From assembly GCF_002102355.1 (NCBI RefSeq), contig NZ_LQPT01000094.1, positions 1 through 45,663 on the forward strand: 45,663 bases of DNA, in the 5' to 3' direction. This document shows, piece after piece, positions 37,005 through 45,611 of this stretch (the first letter of the stretch is position 1; the number at the start of each line of letters is the position of its first letter). Source of the DNA: Mycobacterium sherrisii (GTDB taxonomy: Bacteria; Actinomycetota; Actinomycetes; Mycobacteriales; Mycobacteriaceae). The position numbers were made by a program, and so were the translations under genes. The notes below the pieces were generated by a model that made no database searches, had not been told where the DNA came from, and saw nothing but the letters and a program-made list of their open reading frames with translations.

Positions 37005-37193
37005 GACAACCGTTCGCCTACCTCAGCCAGGTTATTCGTCCGGACCAAATATCGCGTTCTGTCCTTTGGAGAACACTATTCCGATCGGTGGACTTGGCCG
37101 TCAAGGTCGGGCGACGACGCTTCGCGACTATTGTCTGGACTACATGGACTTTGATAGCGTCCAGCCCAAACGGCCGACGGAAGGATCCGGCGA
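37005..37193. promoter_or_regulatory. divergent promoter region with candidate GntR operators
   Basis: This 189-base gap must hold promoters for both catabolic operons. Two near-identical palindromes, GTCCGGAC at 37038-37045 and GTCTGGAC at 37133-37140, lie near opposite ends, each inside an imperfect AT-flanked dyad (TATTC...AAATA and CTATT...TACAT). They are natural candidates for binding by the GntR/HutC protein encoded at 38816. The functional assignment is inference. Confidence 0.45.
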
Positions 37194-38816
37194 GTGGTGG
37201 CCTTCGCAACGCTGCCGTCGCGCTATGCCGCGGCGGATTCCGGGGCAGCGCCCATCGACGTCGCCGCCGGGTGGGAGTTGCAACGCGTCACCGCGCCGAG
37301 CCGGCTGTTCGGCGCCAACGGTCTGCGCACCGGACCCGATGGTCGCATCTACATCGCGCAGGTGACCGGCAGCCAGATCAGCGCGCTGGATCACCGCACC
37401 GGGGAGCTGGTGACCGCGAGCCCCAAGGGCGGCGATATCGTCGCGCCCGACGACGTCGCCTTCGATGCCCGCGGCAACCTGTACGCCACGGAGGTGATGG
37501 ACGGCCGGGTCAGCGTGCGCGACATCGGCGGTCATACGCGGGTGTTGCGCGCCGACGTGCCGTGCGCCAACGGCATCACCTTCCACCGGGATCGGCTGTT
37601 CATCGGTGAATGTCGAGACGGCGGACGGCTGCTGGAATTCGACCTGGCCGGTGGGCAGGCGCGGGTGCTGTTGGAGAACGTGCCCTCACCCAATGCGATG
37701 GAGGTGGGCCCGGACGGTTTGCTCTACTTCCCCGTCATGACCGCCAACGAGATCTGGCGCATCGATCCCGACGGTGGCGAGCCGCACTGCGTGGCACGGG
37801 ATCTCGGCGTCCCGGATTCGGTCAAGTTTGACGCTGACGGCTACCTGGTGTCGACGCAGGTGGCCAGCGGGCAGGTGCTGCGCATAAATCCGCGCACCGG
37901 CGAACAACGTGTGCTCGCCCAGCTGAATCCGGGATTGGACAACTGCACATTCGTCGGAGATCGGCTGTTCGTCTCCAACTTCACCGGCGAGATCACCGAG
38001 ATAGCACCGGACGGTACCGCGCAACCGGTGTTGGCGGGCGGACTCAACTGGCCGCTGGATCTGGCGGTGGGCCACGACGGGTTGCTCTACATCGCCGACG
38101 GCACCTATTTCTATGCCGCGCTGCCCGACGGTTCGCTACACACCGCGGGAATGCTGTTCAGCCCCGGTTACCCGGGGTTCCTGCGGGGCGTGGCCGCGGC
38201 CGGCCCGGGCGAGTTCGTCGTCACCACCTCCGGGGGCCAGGTCGGCCGCTACCGGCCGGCGTCGAACGAAACCGAGTTCCTGGCAGACGGTTTCGATCAG
38301 CTCTACGGTGTCGCGCTCGGCCCCCGCGGAGTAATCGTTGCGGAGCTGGGCACCGGCCGGGTGCTGGCGTTGCGCTCGGGTGCCGTCACGGTGCTGGCCG
38401 CCGATCTGCAGGAGCCCGTCGGCGTCACGATCGACACCGACGGGTCATGCCTGATCGCGGAGTCCGCTGTGGGCCGGGTGATCCGGGCGAATCGCGCCAC
38501 GATCGATACCGTGATCGACGATCTGCAACGACCGCAGGGCATTCTGGTTCACGACGGTGTCCTCTACGTCGTCGACGCGGGCGCCAAGGAGGTGGTCGCG
38601 TTCGATCCGACCGGCCGCACCCGGCAATCGATCGCGTCCGGGTTGCCGATCGGCGCCCCACCCGGTGTGACGCCGAAACCGTTGCGCGGCATGCCTCCGT
38701 TCTCCGGGCCGCAGGGCCCGTTCGCCGGCATCGCCGCAGCGGCCGACGGGACGCTTTACATCTCGGCCGACGGCGACGGCAGCGTGCTGGCACTACGCCG
38801 GACCGGGGCCGACTGA
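37194..38816 (+). CDS. double SMP-30/gluconolactonase-like beta-propeller protein
   Basis: A 540-residue protein from GTG 37194, with GGAAGGA upstream; GTG 37197 is an equal alternative. It is built of many NHL/SMP-30-like blades such as LRTGPDGRIYIAQVTGSQIS, MEVGPDGLLYFPVMTANEIW, LAVGHDGLLYIADGTYF and VTIDTDGSCLIAESAVGRVI. The length is nearly twice that of an ordinary SMP-30 enzyme (about 300), consistent with two propellers or one large one. No signal peptide is visible. SMP-30 relatives are calcium-dependent lactonases, so it could hydrolyse a lactone made by the Baeyer-Villiger enzyme of the divergent operon; that is inference. The stop overlaps the GntR start (TGATG). Confidence 0.8.
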   Translation: MVAFATLPSRYAAADSGAAPIDVAAGWELQRVTAPSRLFGANGLRTGPDGRIYIAQVTGSQISALDHRTGELVTASPKGGDIVAPDDVAFDARGNLYATEVMDGRVSVRDIGGHTRVLRADVPCANGITFHRDRLFIGECRDGGRLLEFDLAGGQARVLLENVPSPNAMEVGPDGLLYFPVMTANEIWRIDPDGGEPHCVARDLGVPDSVKFDADGYLVSTQVASGQVLRINPRTGEQRVLAQLNPGLDNCTFVGDRLFVSNFTGEITEIAPDGTAQPVLAGGLNWPLDLAVGHDGLLYIADGTYFYAALPDGSLHTAGMLFSPGYPGFLRGVAAAGPGEFVVTTSGGQVGRYRPASNETEFLADGFDQLYGVALGPRGVIVAELGTGRVLALRSGAVTVLAADLQEPVGVTIDTDGSCLIAESAVGRVIRANRATIDTVIDDLQRPQGILVHDGVLYVVDAGAKEVVAFDPTGRTRQSIASGLPIGAPPGVTPKPLRGMPPFSGPQGPFAGIAAAADGTLYISADGDGSVLALRRTGAD

Positions 38817-39556
38817 TGGCCCAGGCGATCGCGGCCGACCACCGCTATCTGCAGATCGCGCGCACGCTGCGTAGGGAGATCGTCGACGGCGTGTACCCGG
38901 TGGGTTCGCAGCTGCCGACCGAACACCAGCTGTGCGAGCGGTTCGCGGTGAGCCGCTACACCATTCGCGAAGCGCTACGGCGGCTGCGCGAGGACAACCT
39001 GATCGCGTCCCGGCCGCGCGCGGGCACCCGGGTGGTGCCTCGGCCTGCCTCGAGTTCCTATGCCCAGGACGCGATGTCGATCGACGATCTACTCGCGTTC
39101 GCGGCCGGCGCGCAGCTGACGATCGAGTCCAACGCGATGGTGACCATCGACGACGACCTGGCCGCCCGGACCGGCCTCGAGGCCGGCAGCCAATGGCTCT
39201 CGGTGCGCGGCTACCGGCAGGCCGACGGGACGACGGTGCCAATCTGTCGAACCGAGTACTACATCAGCCGGAGTTTCGCCGCGGTCGGCCGGCTGCTGCA
39301 ACGCCACGCCGGACCTATTTTTCCGTTGATCGAGGACCTGTTCGGTGTGAGCATCGCTGCGCTGCACCAGGAAATCGCCGCCGTCGTGCTCTCCCCCGAG
39401 CTGGCCGACGGGCTCGGGGCGGCGGCCGGTACCGCCGCCCTGCAGATGCGGCGCACCTACACCACCTCCGATGGCGAGGTGGCCCAGGTGACGATCAACA
39501 CCCACCTGTCGTCGAGATTCCGCTACGCCATGACGATGCGCCGGGTGACCGGGTAA
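38816..39556 (+). CDS. GntR-family (HutC subfamily) transcriptional regulator
   Basis: A 246-residue regulator. Residues 5-75 form the winged helix-turn-helix (GSQLPTEHQLCERFAVSRYT, then IREALRRLREDNLI and SRPRAGTRVV). Residues 95-240 form a UTRA ligand-binding domain, with the usual conserved Arg/Tyr in VPICRTEYYIS and the Leu-rich GTAALQMRRTY. HutC-type regulators are commonly repressors released by a pathway intermediate. The start codon overlaps the stop of the propeller gene, and the gene lies at the centre of the catabolic locus, so it is the obvious local regulator of both divergent operons. Confidence 0.92.
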   Translation: MAQAIAADHRYLQIARTLRREIVDGVYPVGSQLPTEHQLCERFAVSRYTIREALRRLREDNLIASRPRAGTRVVPRPASSSYAQDAMSIDDLLAFAAGAQLTIESNAMVTIDDDLAARTGLEAGSQWLSVRGYRQADGTTVPICRTEYYISRSFAAVGRLLQRHAGPIFPLIEDLFGVSIAALHQEIAAVVLSPELADGLGAAAGTAALQMRRTYTTSDGEVAQVTINTHLSSRFRYAMTMRRVTG

Positions 39557-39578
39557 GGCCGCCCAGGATGAGGTCGAC

Positions 39579-41189
39579 GTGAGCGTCTCGCCCCCGCGGG
39601 ACCCGGCGCAGGCGGCGGAGGCGTATCGCCGCGGATTGTGGGTGCACACCACCCTGGCCGATTCGCTGCGCACGGCCGCGGAACGGTCGCCTGAGCGAAT
39701 CGTATTGGTAGATAGGAATATTCGGCTCGATTGTGCCACGTTATATGCCCAAGCCACCGCACTGGCCAGCGACCTGGTGTCGCGGCTGCCGGCGGGCAGC
39801 GTGGTTTCGTTCATGCTGCCGAACTGGCACGAGGCCGCCGTCATCTATCTCGCGGCCACCCTGGCCGGGATGGTGGTCAACCCGATCCTGCCGTCGCTGC
39901 GCGAGCACGACCTGCGGTTCATTCTCGAAGATGCCGCCAGCGCCATCATTTTCGTCCCGCACAGTTACGGCGGGCATGACTATGCGGCGATGCTCGACCG
40001 CGTGACCGCCACGATGAAACCGGCCCCGGCCGTGGTGGTGCTGCGCGGCGACGCCGGTCGGCACCTACCGTTCCGGCAATTGCTCGAACGGCCGCCGGGC
40101 GTCCCGGCCCTGCCGGCGCTGGATCCCGACGCGGTACGGATGATTCTCTACACCTCCGGCACCGCCGGTCGTCCCAAAGGCGTGCTGCACAGCCATAATT
40201 CGCTGCATGCGCTGATTTTTCAGATCCGCGGTCACTGGATGGTGACCCCCGGCGACACCTTCCTGGTGCCGTCGCCGATCGCCCATATCGGGGGGTCGAT
40301 CTACGCGTTCGAATGCCCGCTGCTGCTGGGCAGCACCGCGGTGCTGATGGACCGATGGGATGCGGCCGAGGCGGTCGCGCTGATGGACGCCGAACGCTGT
40401 ACCCACATGGCCGGCGCCACTGTTTTTCTGCAGCAACTGTTGTCCGCCGCCGAACGCGCCGGCACCCGGCTGCCCCACCTGAAGGTGTTCGTCTGCGGCG
40501 GCGCATCCGTACCGCCGTCGCTGATCCGCCAGGCCGCACGGTATTTCGACCGGGCGGTCGTCACCCGGGTGTACGGCTGCACGGAAGTGCCCGTCACCAC
40601 CGTCGGCGCACCACGGCCTGACGAAGCGGACCGGGCCGCCGACACCGATGGGCGGCCCGGCATCGCCGAGATCGAGCTCGTCGCGCACGATGCCGCACCC
40701 GCCGGTGACGCCGAGATCTGTGTGCGCGGACCGCAGATGTTCGCGGGCTACCGCCGTCCCGAGGACAACGCCGAGTCCTTCGACGCCGCAGGGTTTTTCC
40801 GCACCGGCGACCTCGGACGCTGGAGGGACGGCCAGTATCTCGTCGTCACCGGCCGCGTCAAGGACGTGATCATCCGCAGCGGTGAGAACATCTCGGCCAA
40901 GGAGGTCGAGGACCTGCTGGCCGACCATCCCGACATCGCCGAGATCGCCATCGTCGGACTGCCCGATGACCGGACCGGGGAACGGGCGTGCGCGGTGATC
41001 GTGCCCAGCGGTGCGGCGCGACCGGACGTCGCGAGCCTGCTGAAGCTGCTGGTGAGCAAGGGTGTCGCCAAATTCAAGGCGCCGGAACAGGTTGTGCTCT
41101 GGGATGCCCTGCCGAAAAACGATGCCGGCAAGGTTCTCAAGCGTCGGATCCGGGAGTCGTTGATCCGGGCGGAGGCTAAGGATGGCTGA
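39579..41189 (+). CDS. AMP-dependent acyl-CoA synthetase/ligase
   Basis: A 536-residue ANL-superfamily ligase from GTG 39579, with AGGATGAGG upstream and a 22-base gap after the regulator gene. Motifs: [19 protein letters not shown] near residue 187, [36 protein letters not shown] and the catalytic Lys in [12 protein letters not shown]. It activates a carboxylic acid with ATP to an acyl-adenylate and then an acyl-CoA. The type resembles cyclohexanecarboxylate- and medium-chain acyl-CoA ligases, but the acyl pocket cannot be read with confidence. The stop overlaps the next SDR gene by eight bases. Confidence 0.9.
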   Translation: MSVSPPRDPAQAAEAYRRGLWVHTTLADSLRTAAERSPERIVLVDRNIRLDCATLYAQATALASDLVSRLPAGSVVSFMLPNWHEAAVIYLAATLAGMVVNPILPSLREHDLRFILEDAASAIIFVPHSYGGHDYAAMLDRVTATMKPAPAVVVLRGDAGRHLPFRQLLERPPGVPALPALDPDAVRMILYTSGTAGRPKGVLHSHNSLHALIFQIRGHWMVTPGDTFLVPSPIAHIGGSIYAFECPLLLGSTAVLMDRWDAAEAVALMDAERCTHMAGATVFLQQLLSAAERAGTRLPHLKVFVCGGASVPPSLIRQAARYFDRAVVTRVYGCTEVPVTTVGAPRPDEADRAADTDGRPGIAEIELVAHDAAPAGDAEICVRGPQMFAGYRRPEDNAESFDAAGFFRTGDLGRWRDGQYLVVTGRVKDVIIRSGENISAKEVEDLLADHPDIAEIAIVGLPDDRTGERACAVIVPSGAARPDVASLLKLLVSKGVAKFKAPEQVVLWDALPKNDAGKVLKRRIRESLIRAEAKDG

Positions 41190-41964
41190 GATGCAAGTCG
41201 CGATCGTCACCGGAGCAAGCAGCGGCATCGGTTGGGGGTGCGCCACCAAGCTCGCAGAGCTGGGCATGGCGGTCGTCGGCACCGGCCGCGACCGGGACCG
41301 GCTGGCCGCTCTGCAGGAGGCGGTCGGCACGCCGGACCGCATCGAGACCCTTGCGGTCGATCTGACCGACGACGACGCGCCCCGCCGCATCGTAGACGTC
41401 GCGGTCGACCGGTGGGGCCGCATCGACTTCCTGATCAACAACGCCGGGGTGGGCAGCCCCAAACCACTACACGAAACCGACGACGAAACCCTAGACTATT
41501 TCCTGGATTTGATGCTGCGGGCCCCGTTTCGACTGGCGCGCGAGGCGCTGCCGCACATGGCACCGGGCTCGGCCATCATCAACGTCACGTCGACCTTCGC
41601 AGTCGTGGGCGGCCTGCGCGGCGGCGCCTACTCCGCGGCCAAGGGCGGACTCACCGCGCTCACCACACACATCGCCTGCCAGTACGGTGCGTCCGGAATC
41701 CGCTGCAACGCGGTTGCGCCCGGCGTGACGGTGACGCCGATGGTGCAGCGGCGCCTGCAGGACGAGCAATTCCGCAAGATCAACACGGAGATGACGCCGC
41801 ACCAGCGGCTCGGCCGGATCGACGACATCGCCAGCACGGTCGCCTTCCTGTGCTCCCCAGGCGGAAGTTTCATCAACGGCCAAACGATCGTCGTCGACGG
41901 CGGCTGGAGCTCGACCAAGTATTTGTCGGAGTCCGCCTTGGCGGCACAGTGGATCCAGCGATGA
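41182..41964 (+). CDS. short-chain dehydrogenase/reductase
   Basis: A 260-residue SDR, intact. Cofactor site [20 protein letters not shown] near residue 6, [13 protein letters not shown], catalytic Ser in [13 protein letters not shown], Tyr/Lys in [12 protein letters not shown] and the terminal [14 protein letters not shown]. It probably interconverts an alcohol and ketone in the pathway. It is translationally coupled on both sides: its ATG lies inside the end of the ligase gene, and its TGA overlaps the next gene's ATG (ATGA, 41961-41964). Confidence 0.92.
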   Translation: MAEMQVAIVTGASSGIGWGCATKLAELGMAVVGTGRDRDRLAALQEAVGTPDRIETLAVDLTDDDAPRRIVDVAVDRWGRIDFLINNAGVGSPKPLHETDDETLDYFLDLMLRAPFRLAREALPHMAPGSAIINVTSTFAVVGGLRGGAYSAAKGGLTALTTHIACQYGASGIRCNAVAPGVTVTPMVQRRLQDEQFRKINTEMTPHQRLGRIDDIASTVAFLCSPGGSFINGQTIVVDGGWSSTKYLSESALAAQWIQR

Positions 41965-43433
41965 ATCTGTTTGCGATGCTCGATCAGGCCGCGCGCCGCT
42001 TCCCCGATCGCGGCGCCGTGTACTACGGACAGCACCGGGTGTGCAGTTGGGTTCAGTTGCGCGACCGAGCCTTACGGCTGGCCGGGTCGATCCGGCAGCG
42101 GCACGGTGCGAGTGCCCGCATCGCGATCACCACGCACAATCGTCCCGAAATCGTCGAGTTGATGTTCGCGGTCTGAGCCGCCGAGTGCGTGGTCGTCCCG
42201 ATCAACTACAAGCTGCATCCGCGCGAGATGGTGCAGATCCTCGACGATGCGGGCGCCGCGGAGGTGTTCGCCTCGTCCTCTCTCGGCGCCCAGCTCGCCT
42301 CGATCACCACGACGCCGCTGGAAATCATTGCCTCCGAAGAGTATTCGCGTCGGCTCACCGCCCCGCCGGTGGTGCCGCCGCACACCGAGCCCAGCACGTT
42401 GGCCTGGCTTTTCTACACCAGCGGAACCACGGGCCGGTCAAAGGGTGCGATGTTGTCGCACCGCAACCTCACGGCGATGACGGTGGCGCACCTGGCCGAC
42501 ATCGACACCACGGACGAGTGCTGCAGCCTGCTGCACGCCGCGCCGATGTCACACGGCTCCGGTCTGTACGTGCTGCCGTACGTGCTGCGCGGCGCGCGCC
42601 CGGTGGTGCCCGAGTCCGGCAGCTTCGATCCCGACGAGTTTCTCGATCTGTGCGAGCAGCACCCCGGCGCCGGCGCATTCCTGGCCCCGACGATGGTGCA
42701 ACGGCTGGTGGCCACGAGCCGCGCCCGGCCGGCCAATCTCCGGACGATCGTCTACGGCGGCGGCTCGATGTACGTGGAAAGCCTGCGCAAGGCGATCGCG
42801 GCGTTCGGGCCGATCTTCGCCCAGATTTACGGGCAGGGCGAATCGCCGATGACCATCACCGGACTGCGCCGCATTGATCACGAAACCGACGACGAGGCGA
42901 TCCTGGGGTCGGTCGGCTATGCCCGGTCCGGGATGGAGGTCGCGGTGCTGCGCGCCGACGGCGACCGCGCGCCCGTCGGCGAAATCGGCGAAATCGTCTG
43001 CCGCGGCGACGCGGTCATGTCGGGGTATTGGCGGAATGCGGACGCGACCGCCGCCGCCCTCAAGGATGGCTGGCTCTACACCGGGGACCTGGGTTCGATC
43101 GACGCCCGCGGATTTCTCACCCTGCGGGATCGGTCGAAGGACGTGGTCATCAGCGGTGGGAGCAACATCTATCCCCGGGAGGTGGAGGAGGCGCTGCTCG
43201 AGCACCCGGCCGTCGCGGAGGCGTGCGTGGTCGGCGCCGCCGACCCGGAGTGGGGCGAGGTGGTGGTGGCGTTCATCGTCGGCGCGGTCGAGCCGGCAGT
43301 CCTGGACGCGCACCTGTTGCGACGCATCGTACGGTTCAAACGGCCCAAGCGTTATGAATTCGTCGACGAGCTACCGAAAAACAGCTACGGCAAGGTCCTC
43401 AAGCGCGAGCTGCGGGCGCGCCTGGCGCACTGA
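41961..43433 (+). pseudogene. second acyl-CoA synthetase/ligase, interrupted by in-frame TGA
   Basis: Starts at ATG 41961 ([20 protein letters not shown]), coupled to the SDR stop. Codon 72 is TGA (42174-42176) in the context IVELMFAV-stop-AAECVVVPINYK, where family members have a Trp or other residue; the same frame then continues uninterrupted to 43433. Restored length is 490 residues. All later motifs are intact: FYTSGTTGRSKGAMLSHRNL, YGQGESPMTITG, WLYTGDLGSIDARGFL and the catalytic Lys in PKNSYGKVLKRE. A start at GTG 42189 would give 414 residues lacking the N-terminal 76, probably non-functional. A TGG-to-TGA change is the simplest reading. It would have been a second CoA ligase of the operon. 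Confidence 0.85.
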
Positions 43434-43463
43434 GCCCGGTCCGCCACGAAAGGGAGGTCGCAA

Positions 43464-44624
43464 ATGAAATGTCGCGCCGCTGTCATCCGCGGAGTCGGCC
43501 AGGATTGGGAGATCCGGGAGATCGAACTGGACCCACCCCACGCCGGTGAGGTGATGGTGCGGATGGCCGTCGCCGGAATCTGCCATTCCGACGACCACCT
43601 GTTCACCGGCGACGTGGTGCCCACTCCCGAGGCCGTCGACGCAAGCGGCCAGCCGGCTCCGGACTGGTTCCCGTTGCTGGGCGGTCACGAGGGCGCCGGT
43701 GTCGTCGAAGAGGTCGGGCCGGGCGTGACGTCGGTGCGGCCGGGTGACCATGTGGCGCTCTCGTTCATCCCGGCCTGCGGCAGTTGCCGTTTCTGCGTGA
43801 ACGGGCAGAGCTACATCTGTGACATCGGCGCCAGCCTGTTCGTGCGGGAAATGCCCACCGACGGAACCTGCCGCCGGCACCTGGGCGACGAAGACCTGTT
43901 GGCTTACGGGCAGCTCGGCACGTTCGCCGAATACGCGGTCCTCTCGGAGAGGTCGGTCATCAAGATCGACGACGCGATCCCGTTCCGCGCCGCTTCCCTG
44001 GTGTCGTGCGGGGTCAGCACGGGGTGGGGTTCCGCGACGATCTCGGCGGGTACCGAACCGGGCGACACCGTCGTCGTCATCGGTGCCGGGGGCGTGGGAA
44101 TGAATGCCATGCAGGGGGCCCGAGCCGTCGGCGCGAAGTACGTCGTCGCGGTGGATCCTGTTGATGCCAAGCGGGATTCGGCCAAGATCTTCGGTGCCAC
44201 CCACTCCGCTGCCTCGGCGCTCGATGCGATCCCGCTGGTCAAGGAGATCACCGCGGGCCTGATGGCAGATCGCGTGGTGGTCTGCCCCGGCGTGGTGCGT
44301 GTCGACTTGCTGCCGTTGGCGCTGACTCTGCTGCGCAAGGGTGGGGTCTGCGTGCTCACCGGCATCACCCCGTTCACCGAGCCGCCGGTGCCGTTGGTGC
44401 TGCAGGAGATGACGCTGTCGGCCAAGCAACCGCGGGGAGCGTTGTACGGCGGGATGAATCCCCGGACCAGCGTGCCGATGCTGTTGTCGCTGTACCAGGC
44501 CGGCGCGGTGAAGCTCGACGAACTGGTCACCCGCCACTATCGGCTCGACCAGATCAACGAGGCGATGACAGATCTGCGGGAGGGCCGCAACATTCGCGGC
44601 GTGATCGATTTCGCGGGCTGCTGA
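43464..44624 (+). CDS. zinc-dependent alcohol dehydrogenase, NDMA-dependent type
   Basis: A 386-residue medium-chain dehydrogenase with AAAGGGAGG 6-8 bases before ATG 43464. Catalytic zinc ligands: Cys in AVAGICHSDDHLF and His/Glu in LLGGHEGAGVVEEVG. Structural zinc: ACGSCRFCVNGQSYICD. Coenzyme site VVIGAGGVGMNAMQGARAVG. The pattern, including VSCGVSTGWGSATISAGTEP, fits the mycobacterial group with tightly bound NAD that can be assayed with NDMA. It interconverts an alcohol and aldehyde. It follows the broken ligase by 30 bases in the plus-strand operon. Confidence 0.9.
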   Translation: MKCRAAVIRGVGQDWEIREIELDPPHAGEVMVRMAVAGICHSDDHLFTGDVVPTPEAVDASGQPAPDWFPLLGGHEGAGVVEEVGPGVTSVRPGDHVALSFIPACGSCRFCVNGQSYICDIGASLFVREMPTDGTCRRHLGDEDLLAYGQLGTFAEYAVLSERSVIKIDDAIPFRAASLVSCGVSTGWGSATISAGTEPGDTVVVIGAGGVGMNAMQGARAVGAKYVVAVDPVDAKRDSAKIFGATHSAASALDAIPLVKEITAGLMADRVVVCPGVVRVDLLPLALTLLRKGGVCVLTGITPFTEPPVPLVLQEMTLSAKQPRGALYGGMNPRTSVPMLLSLYQAGAVKLDELVTRHYRLDQINEAMTDLREGRNIRGVIDFAGC

Positions 44625-44646
44625 CCGTCCCCAAATTCGCGGCAGC

Positions 44647-45117
44647 TCAAGCGGATTCGAAGTGGCGGCGGATTCCGGCCAACATCGCGAGGTGCGCCTT
44701 GACCCCCTCGCGCCTGGTCACCCGGGCCAGCGGCCGGGGTGCCGATATCCGGATTCGCTCGGTGATCCGCGTGCCGGTGACGGGATCCCGGATCGGTTCG
44801 AAGCTCACCATTCCGCGCAGGCGAACGCCGGGCGATTGATCGGCCTCGGTGAGCACGTCTCCGGTACGGCGGACATGCACGCACGCGTGGTAGGTGATCT
44901 CCTTGGTGAAGGGTCCCAGCGGAATTCGATCGACGACGCGGTAGCTCTGCCGGTAGCCGTCCGGCGTTTCGCTGCGCTCGAGCGCCTCGACCGAGACGAT
45001 CAGCGGGTGCACGAGTCTGATGTTGTCCAGATTTACGTAGAAGTCGCGCACCGCCTCCGGCGGGGCGGGCACTTCTTCTGAGAGCGCGTGTTCGGAGTGC
45101 GCCGTCCAGAGGCTCAT
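44647..45117 (-). CDS. SRPBCC/START-like ligand-binding domain protein
   Basis: A 156-residue cytoplasmic protein (MSLWTAHSEHALSEEVPAPP). It begins with the strand-turn typical of polyketide cyclase/SRPBCC domains and has the helix APPEAVRDFYVNLDNIRLVH. Long strands follow (ITYHACVHVRRTGDV; GTRITERIRISAP) and a C-terminal helix (VKAHLAMLAGIRRHFES). Such folds bind hydrophobic ligands in a cavity. No catalytic residues can be assigned. It converges on the alcohol dehydrogenase (22-base gap) and is divergent from the SnoaL-like gene. Confidence 0.75.
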   Translation of the reverse strand: MSLWTAHSEHALSEEVPAPPEAVRDFYVNLDNIRLVHPLIVSVEALERSETPDGYRQSYRVVDRIPLGPFTKEITYHACVHVRRTGDVLTEADQSPGVRLRGMVSFEPIRDPVTGTRITERIRISAPRPLARVTRREGVKAHLAMLAGIRRHFESA

Positions 45118-45191
45118 AGCACAGAACCTAGCCTGGCGGCGACCTCCCGCTTACCGTGGACCCACGAGCGAGCGGAGAAGCGGAGAAGTTA

Positions 45192-45560
45192 GTGGGCACG
45201 CAACATGAAGTGGTCGAGCGCTACCTGGAATGCCTGGCCGCTCATGATTGGGACGGGCTGGCCGACACCATCGCCGAGGAGGGCCTGACCCGCGAGGGGC
45301 CGTTTTGCGACGTCGTCGAGGGCAAGGCGCACTACGTCGCCTACCTGCGCAAGGTGTGCACCAGCCTCAAGGGACACCGCCTCGACGTGCAGCGGGTCTC
45401 GCACGTGGACTCCCGGGTGTCGTACGCGGAGCTGTCCGAGACATTCGAGATCGACGACCTCGCGACCACCTGGCCCGAATGCATCCTTTTCGAGCAAGAC
45501 GCCGACGGCCTGATCGCTCGAGTGAGCGTGTTTTTCAAGCAACGACCGGCCACCGAATAG
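45192..45560 (+). CDS. SnoaL-like / NTF2-fold protein
   Basis: A 122-residue protein from GTG 45192, with GGAGAAG about 5 bases before it; a GTG at 45156 is possible but has no ribosome site. It opens with the helix VVERYLECLAAHDWDGLADT and has the core beta-sheet pattern of the NTF2 fold (AEEGLTREGPF; GLIARVSVFFKQRP). SnoaL-like proteins include cyclases, isomerases and hydratases of steroids and polyketides. The lack of a recognisable Asp/His dyad leaves the activity open. It borders the accessory locus and may act on its substrate or simply be a neighbour. Confidence 0.72.
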   Translation: MGTQHEVVERYLECLAAHDWDGLADTIAEEGLTREGPFCDVVEGKAHYVAYLRKVCTSLKGHRLDVQRVSHVDSRVSYAELSETFEIDDLATTWPECILFEQDADGLIARVSVFFKQRPATE

Positions 45561-45611
45561 CGGGTTGGGTATCCAATGCCCGGGTTTCCCAATGGGTTTG
45601 GGTGTTGTGGT

